64,000 bases of DNA, from assembly GCA_949318235.1 (NCBI GenBank), contig OX439127.1:35572656-35636655 (forward strand). The letters run 5' to 3'. Made by a program: the position numbers and the translations under genes. How positions within the stretch are numbered: position 1 is the stretch's first letter; every line of letters starts with the position of its first letter. The notes beneath the pieces were generated by a model. That model was not told the origin of the DNA. It saw nothing but the letters and a program-made list of their open reading frames with translations, and made no database searches. This document shows positions 1 to 11,254 of this stretch, piece after piece. This stretch comes from Ecdyonurus torrentis. Taxonomy: Eukaryota; Arthropoda; Insecta; Ephemeroptera; Heptageniidae.

Positions 1-1095
1 TTTTTTTTACTTCTGATATTTAAAAATTTATCTCTATAAATTTTACAATTATACTATATTATTTAACTTAAGTATTTTAATCTATTTAACACCATCATTT
101 TAAATTTTATAAAAAAATTTGGTTAATAAACTATTATAATTCAATATTCTTTAAGTAATTTTTTTTAAAGACTTTTAATAAAGCCTTATATTTGTTAATG
201 ATAAGGAGTTATTTAATAATGAAAAAAATTTCCATCTTAATGCAATCAGCTTAAACTGTCTTAAATGCACCCTCGTTTATATAACTTTTGAATAGTATTA
301 GATGAGGAGCTTGTATAAGGAAAGAGCGAGTTTGAGAGAGAGAGAGAGAGAGCTATTAATTGGCTTCTCCGTATTGTAATTGGCTCCAGCAAACGTATAG
401 AAGTGTCTTATTTTGCGGTGAAACTTGCCATATTTTCCCTTTGTGTCTTTTACTCACAGATAAAATTATAAAGAGACAAGAAAGATACATGCGGTTACTC
501 AGTAATATGTTAATCTCAACCTAAATTTCATAAAATATTCAGATTGAAGAACCACTTGATATCCAATATCATTTTTATGATATTAAATATATATATTTGA
601 ACTTTAATATTTTATCTAATCATTACTCCAAATTGTACTTCGTGTTTAAAATTTAAGAAAAATCACTCGTGTTCTTCATTAAAAGTTAAAACAATTAATT
701 GTACATTGCTTCATGTTTCTACTAATAGTTGTTAGTTTGTACTGTTTGTAGCATACTGTAAAATAAAATTGTCATTCTAAATATTTCCCACAATCTATAA
801 AGCCTCCAATTTTATTTTAGTTGGAAAGTTTCTTGTATTTTTTTTTTTAAATTAACAATTCTAAGCAATGTTTTTTTATTTTATTATTTAATTTTAATTA
901 AAGCTGTCTATATATATGTATATAATTTTTTTATTATTATTATTATTTAACAAAAACAATAATATATTGCACAGCAGTCATGTAAAACGATGTTTTGTAT
1001 AAAAAAAATAGGAGAGCGAGAGAAAGAGAGTAAGAAAAGCATATTGACATAAACGTTGCTCATTATGTCTCTTATACCAAAAAAGTCAAGTAATA

Positions 1096-1099
<4 letters not shown>

Positions 1100-1140
<41 letters not shown>
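1100..1140 (+). repeat. (GA)n microsatellite
   Basis: A ~41 bp GA tract with one AA interruption, bordering the G+C-elevated block at 1141. A shorter GA tract lies at 334-352. Confidence 0.95.
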
Positions 1141-1141
<1 letters not shown>

Positions 1142-1445
1142 CCATAGGTCTGTCTATATCTAAGTTGGTGCACACAAGCAACTAAGGGGGATGGTGTACC
1201 ACATGCTAGCTATATTCAATCCCTTCAAACTTACTTGTGCTTAAGTGGGCGCTCTGCTCGCTTCGAGCAATTGACGACTTTCAACTTTCTACTGCCTCCC
1301 GTGCCTTTGCATGCTCTCTCTCTCTCTCTCTCTCGCGTATATATATATACTACTCACTGTAAAGTCGAGTCATTTAATTGCTCCGTTTCTATATTTGCAT
1401 ATTGAGTCGTCGACTCTTGACTCTCAAGCTTAAAGCTTCAAGTGG
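1141..1445. promoter_or_regulatory. Unique, G+C-elevated block with short palindromes
   Basis: This block between a (GA)n and a (CT)n-bearing region is richer in G+C than its surroundings. It has an octamer-like ATTTGCATAT (about 1394-1403) and two short palindromes, GAGTCGTCGACTC (about 1404-1416) and AAGCTTAAAGCTT (about 1427-1439). It could be a regulatory element, and no gene is seen. Confidence 0.22.
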
Positions 1446-1948
1446 AACCTTTTCTCCATCTCTCTTTCTCTCTCTGTCTATATGTACGTTTGCTTTTCAA
1501 ACTAAAGGTTATACAGAAATATACTAGATTATACGATGATTTAATGAATTTGAGAAGGAAAGGCTTGTTTGAATCGTTAATACTAGTTACTTGTAAACAT
1601 ATTATTTATATAAAATATATTATATATATACTAACTATTTATAAAACATTTTAAGAGTTTATGGTTTTAAAAAAGAAAGGAGAAATTTAGAAAATGAATG
1701 ACATGATTATGCATGCCTATAACAAGTAAATTAAATAATACTTATTAGGATGATGTATTTAAAACAGATAAGTAGAAGCCAAAACTTTCTAATTTTTATA
1801 TAATCTTCTTCATATATGCATTATTTCGTAATGCGTGGAGTTAAACTGAAGAGCAACTTATCTAACATGAACGGTGTATATGATATGAGCTAAACTTCTT
1901 CATGTCGTTCGTATCGCACGATTTTATAGTATTTACCTTGTTGAAAAG

Positions 1949-1979
1949 AAAAAAAAAAAAAAAAAAAAAGGGGGGGGGG
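1949..1979 (+). repeat. A21-G10 homopolymer junction
   Basis: A run of 21 A passes directly into 10 G. Confidence 0.9.
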
Positions 1980-2499
1980 TGCAGAAGGGAAGAAGAAGAA
2001 GTTAATTTCAGTTGATAAGTCTTCCCGGCCACATTAGCTAAGGTGCTCAGTAATAAAGTCTGTCTTTCATACACTGTAAATTGTATAATTGTGGTATAAG
2101 TGAAGTGCACTTTGTAAGTTTTTTTTATTATTATTATTACGTTTGAGTACAATAATTATATTCTAAAGAGTATTATTTTTGCTCAGTATATTGTAGTGTT
2201 TTTGAACAATGGATGTGAGTTATGTTAGTGAAAATGTGCCAAATGCAATAGTCTTTCTGTCAAGTATGAGGAGCTATAATACAAGGGATGACATATTTTA
2301 ATTATGGAATGATAATGTAATTATTTTTTTGCTTTTTGTTTTTTTATTATTTTTATCAAAAAACAAGAAAAGATTATAATTTAATATATAAAATCTGATT
2401 GTTTTGTAAATTTAATTCCATTTAGTACATTTGAAATTTGCATAATATGAACTATGGCAATATGTTGTGTCAAAAATAACGTTTGTTGCTTTTGTGACA

Positions 2500-2670
2500 A
2501 CTCCATTTGGCATACGCAAGCGTGCCTGATAATTTCAATTGTAACGTCCGCGAGAACTCGAGATAAAGTGATGAGTTCACTTTACACACGCGCGGGATCT
2601 GTGATAGGTTCAGATGTGTTGAAATTCCGCGATAGAAACCATGCATATTATATGGTTATTGTTTACAGTT
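2500..2670. other. Unique CpG-containing island
   Basis: Sequence such as GTCCGCGAGAACTCGAG and ACACGCGCGGGATC stands out from the A+T-rich background. It includes the inverted repeat AAAGTGA-TGAGT-TCACTTT (about 2565-2583). A 72-codon frame covers it (2454-2672) but shows no known domain. Conserved non-coding DNA, an old transposon remnant or an unrecognised exon are all possible. Confidence 0.22.
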
Positions 2671-3282
2671 AGCAAACTTTATCTTAAGCTTGTAAATACT
2701 TTAATTCCTTTTCAACTCTCAGTTCCTCTTTTTACTTTTTTATAGCTTTATTGTAACGAAATTTCTCTATAATATATTGCTCTGATAAAATAATCACAAA
2801 AATTAATTTTATGCCTTTTTGTTCTATATGTCAAAAATTATATTGTAAGTTTAAAGAAGAAAAGATAAATGAATACAAATTATGTTGCCTTCTCTCTCTC
2901 TCTCTCTCTCGTTTTTTTTTTATCTCATATAATTAAAAATAATAATAATAAAAAGCAAATATAAGTGGTGAAAAAGATGCTGAGCCTTTGATTTGACACA
3001 TTGGTAAAATTTTCACTTAATTATATATTATAAGGTTTCACTCTTTTGTCACCGATAGAACGCAAACAAATAATATAAAAAAAGAGGAAATTTCTTGATA
3101 ATTTTTCGTACGTACAAAAAAAATTATTTCAAGTTTGATTAAAAGAAGAAAAAGAGAAAGAAAAGAAGATGAAAAAAGGTGGGGCGGGGGGAAGCTTTAA
3201 AAAAATACACTATTTATTTATTTTTGTAATAGTTATTTTAGAAAAAATTATAAAAATTCAATCCAATTATTGATTTTATTGT

Positions 3283-3288
3283 GTGCGC

Positions 3289-3323
<35 letters not shown>

Positions 3324-3332
3324 TGTGTGTGT
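3283..3332 (+). repeat. Compound (GT)n/(TA)n microsatellite
   Basis: A TA core at 3292-3320 lies between GTGTGCGCGTGT and GTTTGTGTGTGTG flanks. Confidence 0.9.
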
Positions 3333-5039
3333 GTTAGTGTGTATAGATTATTTTCAAATCATTTTAGGATTTTTTAATTCAATCTTTTTAAAATTGTTGT
3401 TAAAATTTATTCTATAAATATAATTCGTATTATTTTTAATTATTATTATTACATTATAATATTTTTAAATATACAGAAAAATACGAAGAAATTTAATCAC
3501 AATCCTAGAGTTGAAAAATTAGACGTGTGAAAATTATTAAAAACGACTAAATAGAAAAAGAAAATGATTATCGTTGTTTAACAAGTTAATAAACAACATA
3601 AATATCGACCAATTATTTTACAGCTATATAAATCTCAACAATAATAAAGCTTAATAATGATATATTATGTAAAGTAAAATATATAGCTATATATGTCCAA
3701 AAAGTAAATTAATATAATTGAATTTAAAATAAAGAACCTGAAACTAATAGTTTTTAATAATTGTTATGTTTCATTATCCAATAATCCATTAAAATTAATA
3801 ATTAATTATTTTAAATATTCTTATAATCTGAAAACATCAAAAACTTAAATTCAATTGTTATTTAGAAGGGATTGTTTTTTATATTATTATCCTAGCTATC
3901 TAAAATACATTATACATAATAAAAAAGTTATTATAATAAATGTGATAATAATAAAAATATTATAAAAATTGAATGCTAACTTGTTTATAGGGCTATTTTT
4001 TATTTCTTATTGCAATAGATAAGGGAGAAAAAATATTTCATGACAATTTCTGGGTAGAAAGTAATAAAAAAGTAAATTATCTCAAAGTATATTATGCCGG
4101 ATACAGAGAAATGTCAAATGATACTTTTTACAACAACAATAAAATAATTCTCACTCCATTATACATTCACTGTAAATTTATCAAATAATAATAAAAAACT
4201 GTTATATAATTTTCAATGTAAAAGCTGATTGAATTATATAGTTGATTTCAAAATACAATTTTTTTTTAAAGGGTGGCATTTCAATGTATAGTAATATAGA
4301 TTATCCATTGATTCCATTGTTAACATATTTGGTTCATTGAAAAGTATTTTATGTCAATTAACCTTAATTGAAATTTAAGGGTAGATTATCGTTGAAATAA
4401 GGATGGGTGAATAAAATAGTTGAAATTAAAATTAAGTCTTATGGGCTTAAAATAATTTCAAACTCATATGAATAAAAATTTTGCATGTTAATTGACACCC
4501 GCGATGATTATTACTTTTATATAGGCTCCCTTTAAAGCCTGACTACTTTAGTGTAAACATTGCACATCACAGTTACAGTGCAACGTAACTATTCTAATCT
4601 TGTTAACTGTGCTCGTTCTTGTGATTTGGATTTCTTTAATATGTCACTGTCTATATTTATGCACAATCTAAATTATGTACTATTTTAATGCTATTGCACT
4701 TACTTGATTTTTCATTCATTCATTCATTCATTTTTTTTTTCCTCAAGTTTTTAAGCTTGACTATATAACTTTTAAATATTATTATATTGATACTATACTA
4801 CTCGTATATTTGTTTTTATCTCGTGTTTCACGTTTTTTGTGTTGTTTCGTAGTCTATTATATTCAGTATATGTGGACTTGCTCTGTTGCTGAATAAGAAC
4901 TAATTTGAATCTAAATTAAAAGTTCAAAGCAACAACAACAGCAAAAAAAAAATAAAAAAAACAAACAAACAAACAAACAAACAAACTGATAATCACTTCT
5001 TTCATCAGTTTATCGCTATTGCTGACTTCTCCTGTTAAA

Positions 5040-5330
5040 AATATATCGCATTCCTATAATCGAGCTACCAACTTGTACTACATTTATGCGCGTGTGACCC
5101 ATGTCTCATGACGCATGAAACCATAGAAACGGTAGAAAAACTTAAAACAATCAATCAATCCTCCCGTTAAAGAGGCACTTCATAAGAGTCAAAGTCAAGT
5201 ACCATAATATTGAGTAAGAAAAATCACATAGTTTCGCGCGATAGCCACATCCTACACCATAAAGTACATGAACGTAACGTGATTGGGTTTTGGTCGGATT
5301 CATCAATGAGAAGTGAATAAACCAAAGTAT
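5040..5330. other. Unique non-repetitive block
   Basis: This stretch lacks simple repeats and has above-background G+C. It includes CAATCAATCAATCC, which resembles paired TGATTGAT homeodomain-cofactor sites on the other strand, and a CpG patch TTTCGCGCGATAG near 5232. No frame or splice pair stands out. Confidence 0.18.
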
Positions 5331-5774
5331 AAAAGTTGGTGTATCACAAAATAATATTTAATTTTGTTACGTCAACTTTTATGAGGTTTTACATAGCTCA
5401 TACATGAGTTCACACGATTAAAAACAAATGAAAATTTTATTTAAACAAAAATTTAAACACGTTTCACTTCACTTAGGCCAAATTTTAATTTAAAAGCACC
5501 AAAATTTTGGGTAATGGATATCCGCAACTGAAATTGGCGTACGTGGGATATAATTCACTATGAAAAAGAAGAAAGAAAAAAAAATCATATGCAGATATTA
5601 TTACTTTCTTATTTTAAGAATCTCACGATATTACGTCTCTCAAAAGCACCTGATTTAAATAAATTACGAACTTGTATAATTTTTCAGTTTTTAATTTCAT
5701 TCGCCTCTACAACTTAATGAAATTAAAATGACATATATGGTTATATTAATTTAATTATAAACGATGTATATAAA

Positions 5775-5981
<207 letters not shown>

Positions 5982-6541
5982 TGGTTCAAAGAACTTTAAT
6001 GTTTATCCCTCGTAACATGCTTCGAGTTTGAAATAGTTTTTTGACTAACAAAATGCAAGCTGTCGCATTTTAATGAAGAAAATATTTTATTTTCTATTGT
6101 ATAAACATTTTCTTGTTAAAATATAGACACTGTATATTAAATTAGAAAATGAATTAAGATATTACCCCTTTGAAATTTAATTTATCTTGTTAAAAAAGAA
6201 ATTTAATATCATATTTTAATGTTTTGCAACAATTTAAGTTACAATAAAGTTACATTATAAGAAAGCAAATAATTACACTGACTTTGTTTTTAAATCAAGT
6301 ACATATGTTGCTTTAATTCAAGTTATGTATTTTCTTGTTAGAAAGGCATTCAATTGTCAAATTTACTCATAATGATTCGAGTATCAGAAATTTTTATAAC
6401 TAAAAATATATATATATATACCATATATATATAATTTATATTATTTCCTGTGAGAGTAAAACAGATTCGACTTCTTTTTTTCTTGTTAATACTCGTTTTT
6501 AGGGTTAATTTTAGTTCTTATAGCTAAAATTAGTTCTTTAA

Positions 6542-6542
<1 letters not shown>

Positions 6543-6586
<44 letters not shown>
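6543..6586 (+). repeat. (TG)n(TA)n array flanking the hAT-like element
   Basis: This array meets the left transposon end at 6587. TA resumes at 7965-7997 beyond the right end, so the element probably split one array. Confidence 0.9.
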
Positions 6587-6589
<3 letters not shown>

Positions 6590-6603
6590 TGTTGTAGTCC
6601 TAA
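6587..6603 (+). repeat. Left terminal inverted repeat of the hAT-like element
   Basis: This 17 bp end matches the inverted right end at 7948-7964 except at the fourth base (T versus G). It abuts an alternating TA tract on its outer side. Confidence 0.8.
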
Positions 6604-6959
6604 AAAAATGCCAGGTGGGACGCTCTAATGTGGGACCAGGATACAATCCGGGGGGCAAGGGGGGCGAAGCCCCCCTTTAGCCCGCCGCAGGCGCGAAATT
6701 TTTTAATGCCACGCCCATTTTTTAGAAAAATAATACAAAAATTACGTAAGATAGTTAAAATTTATTCTGACCAAAATTTTATTGATAACGCATCAAAATT
6801 GACACGAGAGCTACGATTTAAATTTTTTTTGGAACACAAAGATTCATTTTTACTATTATTATTTGATTTTATTACTGCCCACTCGATGATTTTGGGGGGC
6901 TATTGCGTGCATCGGGCTCATACTGATGCCAAGATGCACGCACCCTGTCACTATACCCA

Positions 6960-7290
6960 AAATGTCGTACTATTTTGCTAAGAGGCGAGTTGATGGCTAT
7001 TTAATTTAGGCTATTGGCCCTGACGGCCTCCATCGGGTTGACGTCCACTCCTGGACGCGGGTGGAACACATTTCCGCGAGCTCATTGGAGCCGGATGCCC
7101 ATAGTTACCGAGGCATTCAAGGGCGGGGTGGTTCTTGGCCTACCAAGCCCATTACATGCCTCGGCCGCCTCGCGTCCGAAAACGAGAGCTAGGCTAAGGG
7201 ACTTCAGAGGACAAGACCCACCCCACACCTAGGTCCTCTCCTGAGTGGTGACGGACGCTACCGCACGATTCGGGGCTGGATGCCCATGCA
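6960..7290. other. G+C-rich core block inside the hAT-like element
   Basis: This block is visibly G+C- and CpG-rich, in strong contrast to the surrounding A+T-rich DNA. A short motif of the form GGnGCnGGATGCCCAT occurs twice (about 7087-7103 and 7274-7291), bracketing much of the block. A 72-codon frame runs through it at 7014-7232 but resembles no family I recognise. It may be captured sequence, the untranslated region of another nested element, or an ancient internal part of the transposon. Confidence 0.45.
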
Positions 7291-7947
7291 ATAATTAATA
7301 TTATTATTAGATACGTGAATTATGTTTTTGGGCACTGAATATTCATACACTGAGGATTGAGGTTATGTTAATATTGAATTATGAAAAATGTAGTTAAGAA
7401 CGTAATATGTTTCTTTTTCCAATGAAAAAAAAAATGTATAAATTATGAAATAAATTATAGCTTTTCAGCAATATTTTTTTATTGTGTGTTGAATACTGCT
7501 TCGTATATAAATGCCTAAGAAAAATCCCAAAATCTAAGAACATCTCCAGTTAAGCTCCTAGAGAAAACAAACCTACTGTCCTTTTTTTCGATTTGCGTTC
7601 CATAATTATTTTCTATTAACTTGACAATAAAGGTTTACTCTGAGAATTAAAATAATAATAAAAAGAAAGACAAATAACAATTATGCGTAAATTTCTGGAT
7701 AAACCGAAACTGCATGATAATAAAGTGATGAAAATAAAACTTTGTTATAAAAAGAAACTTGCGAGCGTAGCGAGCGAATTTTTTTAGTAATTTCAACCAA
7801 TTAAACAGAAAAATTAGTCAGGAAATTTACAAATTAGGGCACATTTTGTCAAGAAATCCGTCCCACCGCGTTCCCCTGGAAATTTTCCAGGTGGGACGGT
7901 CCTAGCTTTTTTTTTCGCCAGGTAGGACGCCGTCCCACCGCGTTCCC

Positions 7948-7961
7948 TTAGGACTACAACC

Positions 7962-7964
<3 letters not shown>
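7948..7964 (-). repeat. Right terminal inverted repeat of the hAT-like element
   Basis: This is the inverted partner of 6587-6603. Two further copies of a GTCCCACCGCGTTCCC motif lie just inside it (about 7860-7876 and 7932-7947), so the right end has tandem subterminal repeats that the left end lacks in full. Confidence 0.8.

Positions 7965-7997
<33 letters not shown>
7965..7997 (+). repeat. (TA)n tract right of the hAT-like element
   Basis: This is the probable right half of the TA array interrupted at 6587. Confidence 0.9.
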
Positions 7998-8003
<6 letters not shown>

Positions 8004-8727
8004 TATTATTATGTATATTTGCTTGCACATCATATTTAAAATTATCTGTATGTAATTATTGTTTATTGAGATTTTTAATGGCGTTATTACAATTAAAAAA
8101 AAAAGAAAAAAAAAAAAAAGGTAAAGGATGAAAAGAAATCTCATTATTGATGTCATTATGACGGGGAAAAAAAAAACTTATATAATTTTTTTTTTTTTTT
8201 TTTTCAGTTTTAGTTTTCTTTGCTCTACAGAACGTTATGTATACATAATATTTTATGGTATAAAAGCTCTATAGTAAAATATCGTTACCGTTTATTTAAA
8301 TATCAGTTGACATAAGAGTTATTGAATAATTAATATTAATACTCGTGGAAGCAGATCAATGATCAAAGCGTGATGTACAAAACATATATTATGTATGTGA
8401 ACACAATGACAAAAATTCTTCAATAGAAATTGTTCTATTACGTTTATTTTTAATGTACTTTAACTGCATAATAAATGTGTATTCTCTTTTACTTGACAAT
8501 TTTAAGCATCTGTTTTTATTTTTAATTTTAGATTTCTATAAAACTTATATTTTCAAAATAGTACTTTGCAATAATTTTTAGTCTGGAATAAAATTTTTTT
8601 AGAAGTATTTAACTCACAAATTTGAATGAAAAATGCACTTTAAAACACTGTGAAATATCATGAAATTCAAATTACCTCAATGTGCAATGGATGTAAAATT
8701 TATTGCATGTAGCTGTAAAAAAATGAC

Positions 8728-8746
8728 CACTAAAATTATTTTAGTG
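8728..8746. repeat. 19 bp palindrome CACTAAAATTATTTTAGTG
   Basis: The two 9-base halves are perfect complements around a central T. It is isolated in unique A+T-rich DNA. Confidence 0.5.
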
Positions 8747-9324
8747 CGTTCAATACAAATTATCATAGCTTCTGCATTACAATTTATATATTTACAATAA
8801 TCTATAATGCTTTGCTACAGTATTATTTTAAGTTAGTATTTAGTAGTATTAAGCGAATTATAGGTTTTGGTACTAAAGCAATAGATTTAAAAATCAAAAT
8901 CTAATTATTGGAGTAGAATTTTACAATAATATTCCAAATATACATATACTCAAGGGATTACGTGAGATAGCTAATGGAGTTATAATCAACGTTAATTGTT
9001 TAGTTAATTGAAGCAGAATGTTAGTCAATCAGAGTAACGTGTGTTTATTATTATTATTTTTAAATAATGAAACATTATTATATTATGTTTTATTCACATA
9101 GTATAAAAATTATCTCTAAAATATTGTTAAAACTTTATTAAATAAGGTACTGTGATGATTTTACTACGTAAAAGTTATCAAGATTTTTTTTTTTTTTATA
9201 TGTCTTAGTTTTTACGAAATGTCTTACTAAATACGTACAATTTTTTGAGAGTCAACAAGAAACTTTTTGAATAAGGAAATTTTTAAAATTTGTGCACATA
9301 ATGCCTTCTATATTAAAATAATTT

Positions 9325-9377
9325 TTCCCCCATATCTGATGGTCATGGATTCTGAAATTTTATCAGATACAGATATT
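9325..9377 (+). repeat. Short dispersed repeat, copy 1
   Basis: The segment with CATATCTGATGGTCATGG and then TTTTATCAGA resembles 22857-22904 (TGTCTGATGGTTAGTCATGG, then TTTTTATCAGA) with small indels. It may be the remains of a transposon shared by both places. Confidence 0.3.
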
Positions 9378-10018
9378 TTATCGACTTTTATATTTTTTTT
9401 TAATTTTTTTTTTTAAAAATGTCAACTTTTAAAAACTTTGAGACTTTTGAGATATAAAACTTTTAACAACAATTAAAAATACGATGTAATATACATAAAA
9501 TTTAATTTTGGATGCTTAACATTTTTTAAATAACTAGAAATATAATTAAAAATATAATGAGCTTTTAACAATATTAAATTTTGACAATAAATCACAAAAT
9601 AATTCAATATAAAGTCATGTACAAAATATTATTATTATTATTATTATTTATTGATAAAGTTTTCAATGGGAATAAAAATGTGCACAAGAGTTTGAAGAGT
9701 GATTTTTTTGACGTCTACGTTGGAAGGTTGGAAAGTTGTTGTCTTTCAAACAATGGCGTGACAGGTGATATGAGAGATTCATTAAACAACACGTTTTACC
9801 TCGTGTATGTGTTCTCAAATTTCTAAAGATCATTAAAAATGTGTAACATTATCATTTGTACGGAATAAAACGGTTATATGATACAAAAGAAAATAACGTG
9901 TAAGACAATATTTTGTGTAATTTTTTGTTAGAAATCGCAGTTATAAGAAGAAAAAAATAAAGTTTCGTATTTCATAGTTATAATAGACTCGGAACAAATA
10001 CGTAATATAAAAGTTATA

Positions 10019-10366
10019 TTAAAGCCATAGACCACATAAAACCACATGTCCTTTTTAATGAATAAACACGAAATGGGATCTTCAAAACTGATGACAATTT
10101 TTACCAGAATGTTAATGTAGCCCCACGAGAGAACGTGAAAAAACTGTAAAGTATGCCATTTGCGTGACTATTCATGTTTATGACGTCAGAAACATGCAAA
10201 AATTAGTATAAAAATGTTGTGCGGGTTGCATAAATCGAAATTTCTAATCACTGCTACGGAGCTACAGTTGGGTTTTGAGTTGAGACAAAGCAAAGTTATT
10301 TATGTAAGTCCCATCAAGTGTTTTGTGATATAAATGCTTATGTTTTTCTCTGGTCTATTCCTTTAA
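10019..10366 (+). mobile_element. TTAA-ended MITE, copy 1
   Basis: This 348 bp segment begins TTAAAGCCATAGACC and ends with the complement of TTAAAGGAATAGACC, giving 15 bp terminal inverted repeats with two mismatches inside TTAA. TTAA is the target duplicated by piggyBac-type transposons, so this is probably a non-autonomous element of that kind. A second copy lies inverted at 62210-62552, matching along its whole length at roughly nine bases in ten and ending at the same TTAA on both sides, which defines the boundaries. The interior has a 24 bp imperfect palindrome around TGACGTCA (10173-10196). A small open frame that begins at its right end (10318-10605) runs into flanking DNA and is not a gene. 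Confidence 0.8.
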
Positions 10367-10776
10367 AAAAGAAATCTTCGCTTTATACAAAATGTAGACT
10401 GAAATATATATTTTTGTTTCAATATATTTTACTGCTTTTTATATCAGTATTATATTACCATTATATATTCTTTATTATATGGTATTACCCATCGATGATC
10501 ACAAAAGTTGATTTCATGCCCCGTCAACCTTATGTGTTTGCATCGTTGCAAGAACTTACTTTTTTTTTTAAACGTCATTTATATGGTCTTAAAATTTTGA
10601 ATTGACAAAAGTGATTCAATTAAAATAAAATATATGCAATAATAATTATTATATCATGAAATATGTTATAACCATTTTTACTTAATAATGTTTAACTAAA
10701 TTGAAATCTCTAATTGTATCAATAATACTTTGCTAAAATGGCGAATTGGTTTAGGCCACACTGCACGTTAAGACTC

Positions 10777-10778
<2 letters not shown>

Positions 10779-10811
<33 letters not shown>
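10779..10811 (+). repeat. Poly(A) tract, 33 A
   Basis: An uninterrupted A run. No polyadenylation signal or retroposed sequence was recognised just upstream. Confidence 0.9.
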
Positions 10812-10815
<4 letters not shown>

Positions 10816-11100
10816 TAGCCATGTTATAAAAATTACACTGAAAATATATGTAAAGTAATAGTTATAAATAATAAAAGACGAAGAGAAGTATTTATTAAAA
10901 AATAGTAAAAAAAAAGCACGAACAAAAATTGTAATAAGAAATATAAAACAAAAAAAATCAGAGGAAAAAGATGATACGGGGGGAGAAAGGAACAGAAGAA
11001 AAGAACATATCGAATGTTTCAGTTATACAATATTACTGCAAAAGTATAAAATAGATATTATTAGCAATAAACAGTAATTTTACAATAGTATCGTCTTGAA

Positions 11101-11190
11101 CAAAAATAAATACGTAGTAATTATGTTAGCTCATTTTTATCAACATTTGTATACATTACAATATAATTAATGCGCAGTACTTCAAAATAA
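11101..11190 (+). mobile_element. Diverged fragment of the 36.5 kb MITE family
   Basis: The stretch AAAAATAAATACGTAGTAAT followed by TATGTTAGCTCATTT aligns with AAAAATAACTACGTAATAAT followed by TATGCTAGCCCATTT in the element at 36497-36714. Weaker similarity continues for about another 50 bases. No matching right end is evident, so this is a truncated or heavily decayed copy. Confidence 0.5.
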
Positions 11191-11215
11191 GCATGCTAAA
11201 AAACATAAATCTTTT

Positions 11216-11254
11216 GCAATATTGTTAAATAATTTATTTTATTTAGCAATATGC
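11216..11254. repeat. Imperfect A+T-rich hairpin
   Basis: GCAATATTGTTAAATAA pairs with the complement of TTATTTAGCAATATGC, with one mismatch and one bulge around a short A+T loop. It lies just beyond the MITE fragment at 11101-11190 and may be part of the same decayed insertion. Confidence 0.35.

Larger units (their letters stand above)
1..5773. other. Non-coding block, 0-5.8 kb
   Basis: Apart from the listed microsatellites and the blocks at 1141, 2500 and 5040, this is A+T-rich DNA with frequent stops in every frame. I see no exon, RNA gene or complete transposon. Confidence 0.6.
6587..7964. mobile_element. hAT-like non-autonomous DNA transposon
   Basis: The element is bounded by 17 bp terminal inverted repeats, CAGTGTTGTAGTCCTAA on the left and the complement of CAGGGTTGTAGTCCTAA on the right, with one mismatch. 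CAG-starting ends are typical of hAT transposons. These make 8 bp target duplications, and ATATATAT on both sides fits, although the element sits in a TA microsatellite so the duplication proves little. Subterminal GTCCCACC/GGTGGGAC motifs recur near both ends (about 6612-6640 and 7860-7945), as expected for transposase-binding repeats. The interior includes a GCGAGCGTAGCGAGCG motif near 7760 and a G+C-rich block near 6960-7290. The internal frames (6628-6981 and 7014-7232) show no transposase features, so the element would depend on a transposase supplied elsewhere. Superfamily assignment is inferred from the termini alone. Confidence 0.72.

Noticed and set aside
6628..6981. 117-codon frame inside the hAT-like element as a transposase
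   Set aside because: No zinc finger, catalytic-domain or dimerisation motif of hAT transposases is visible, and the element is too short to be autonomous.
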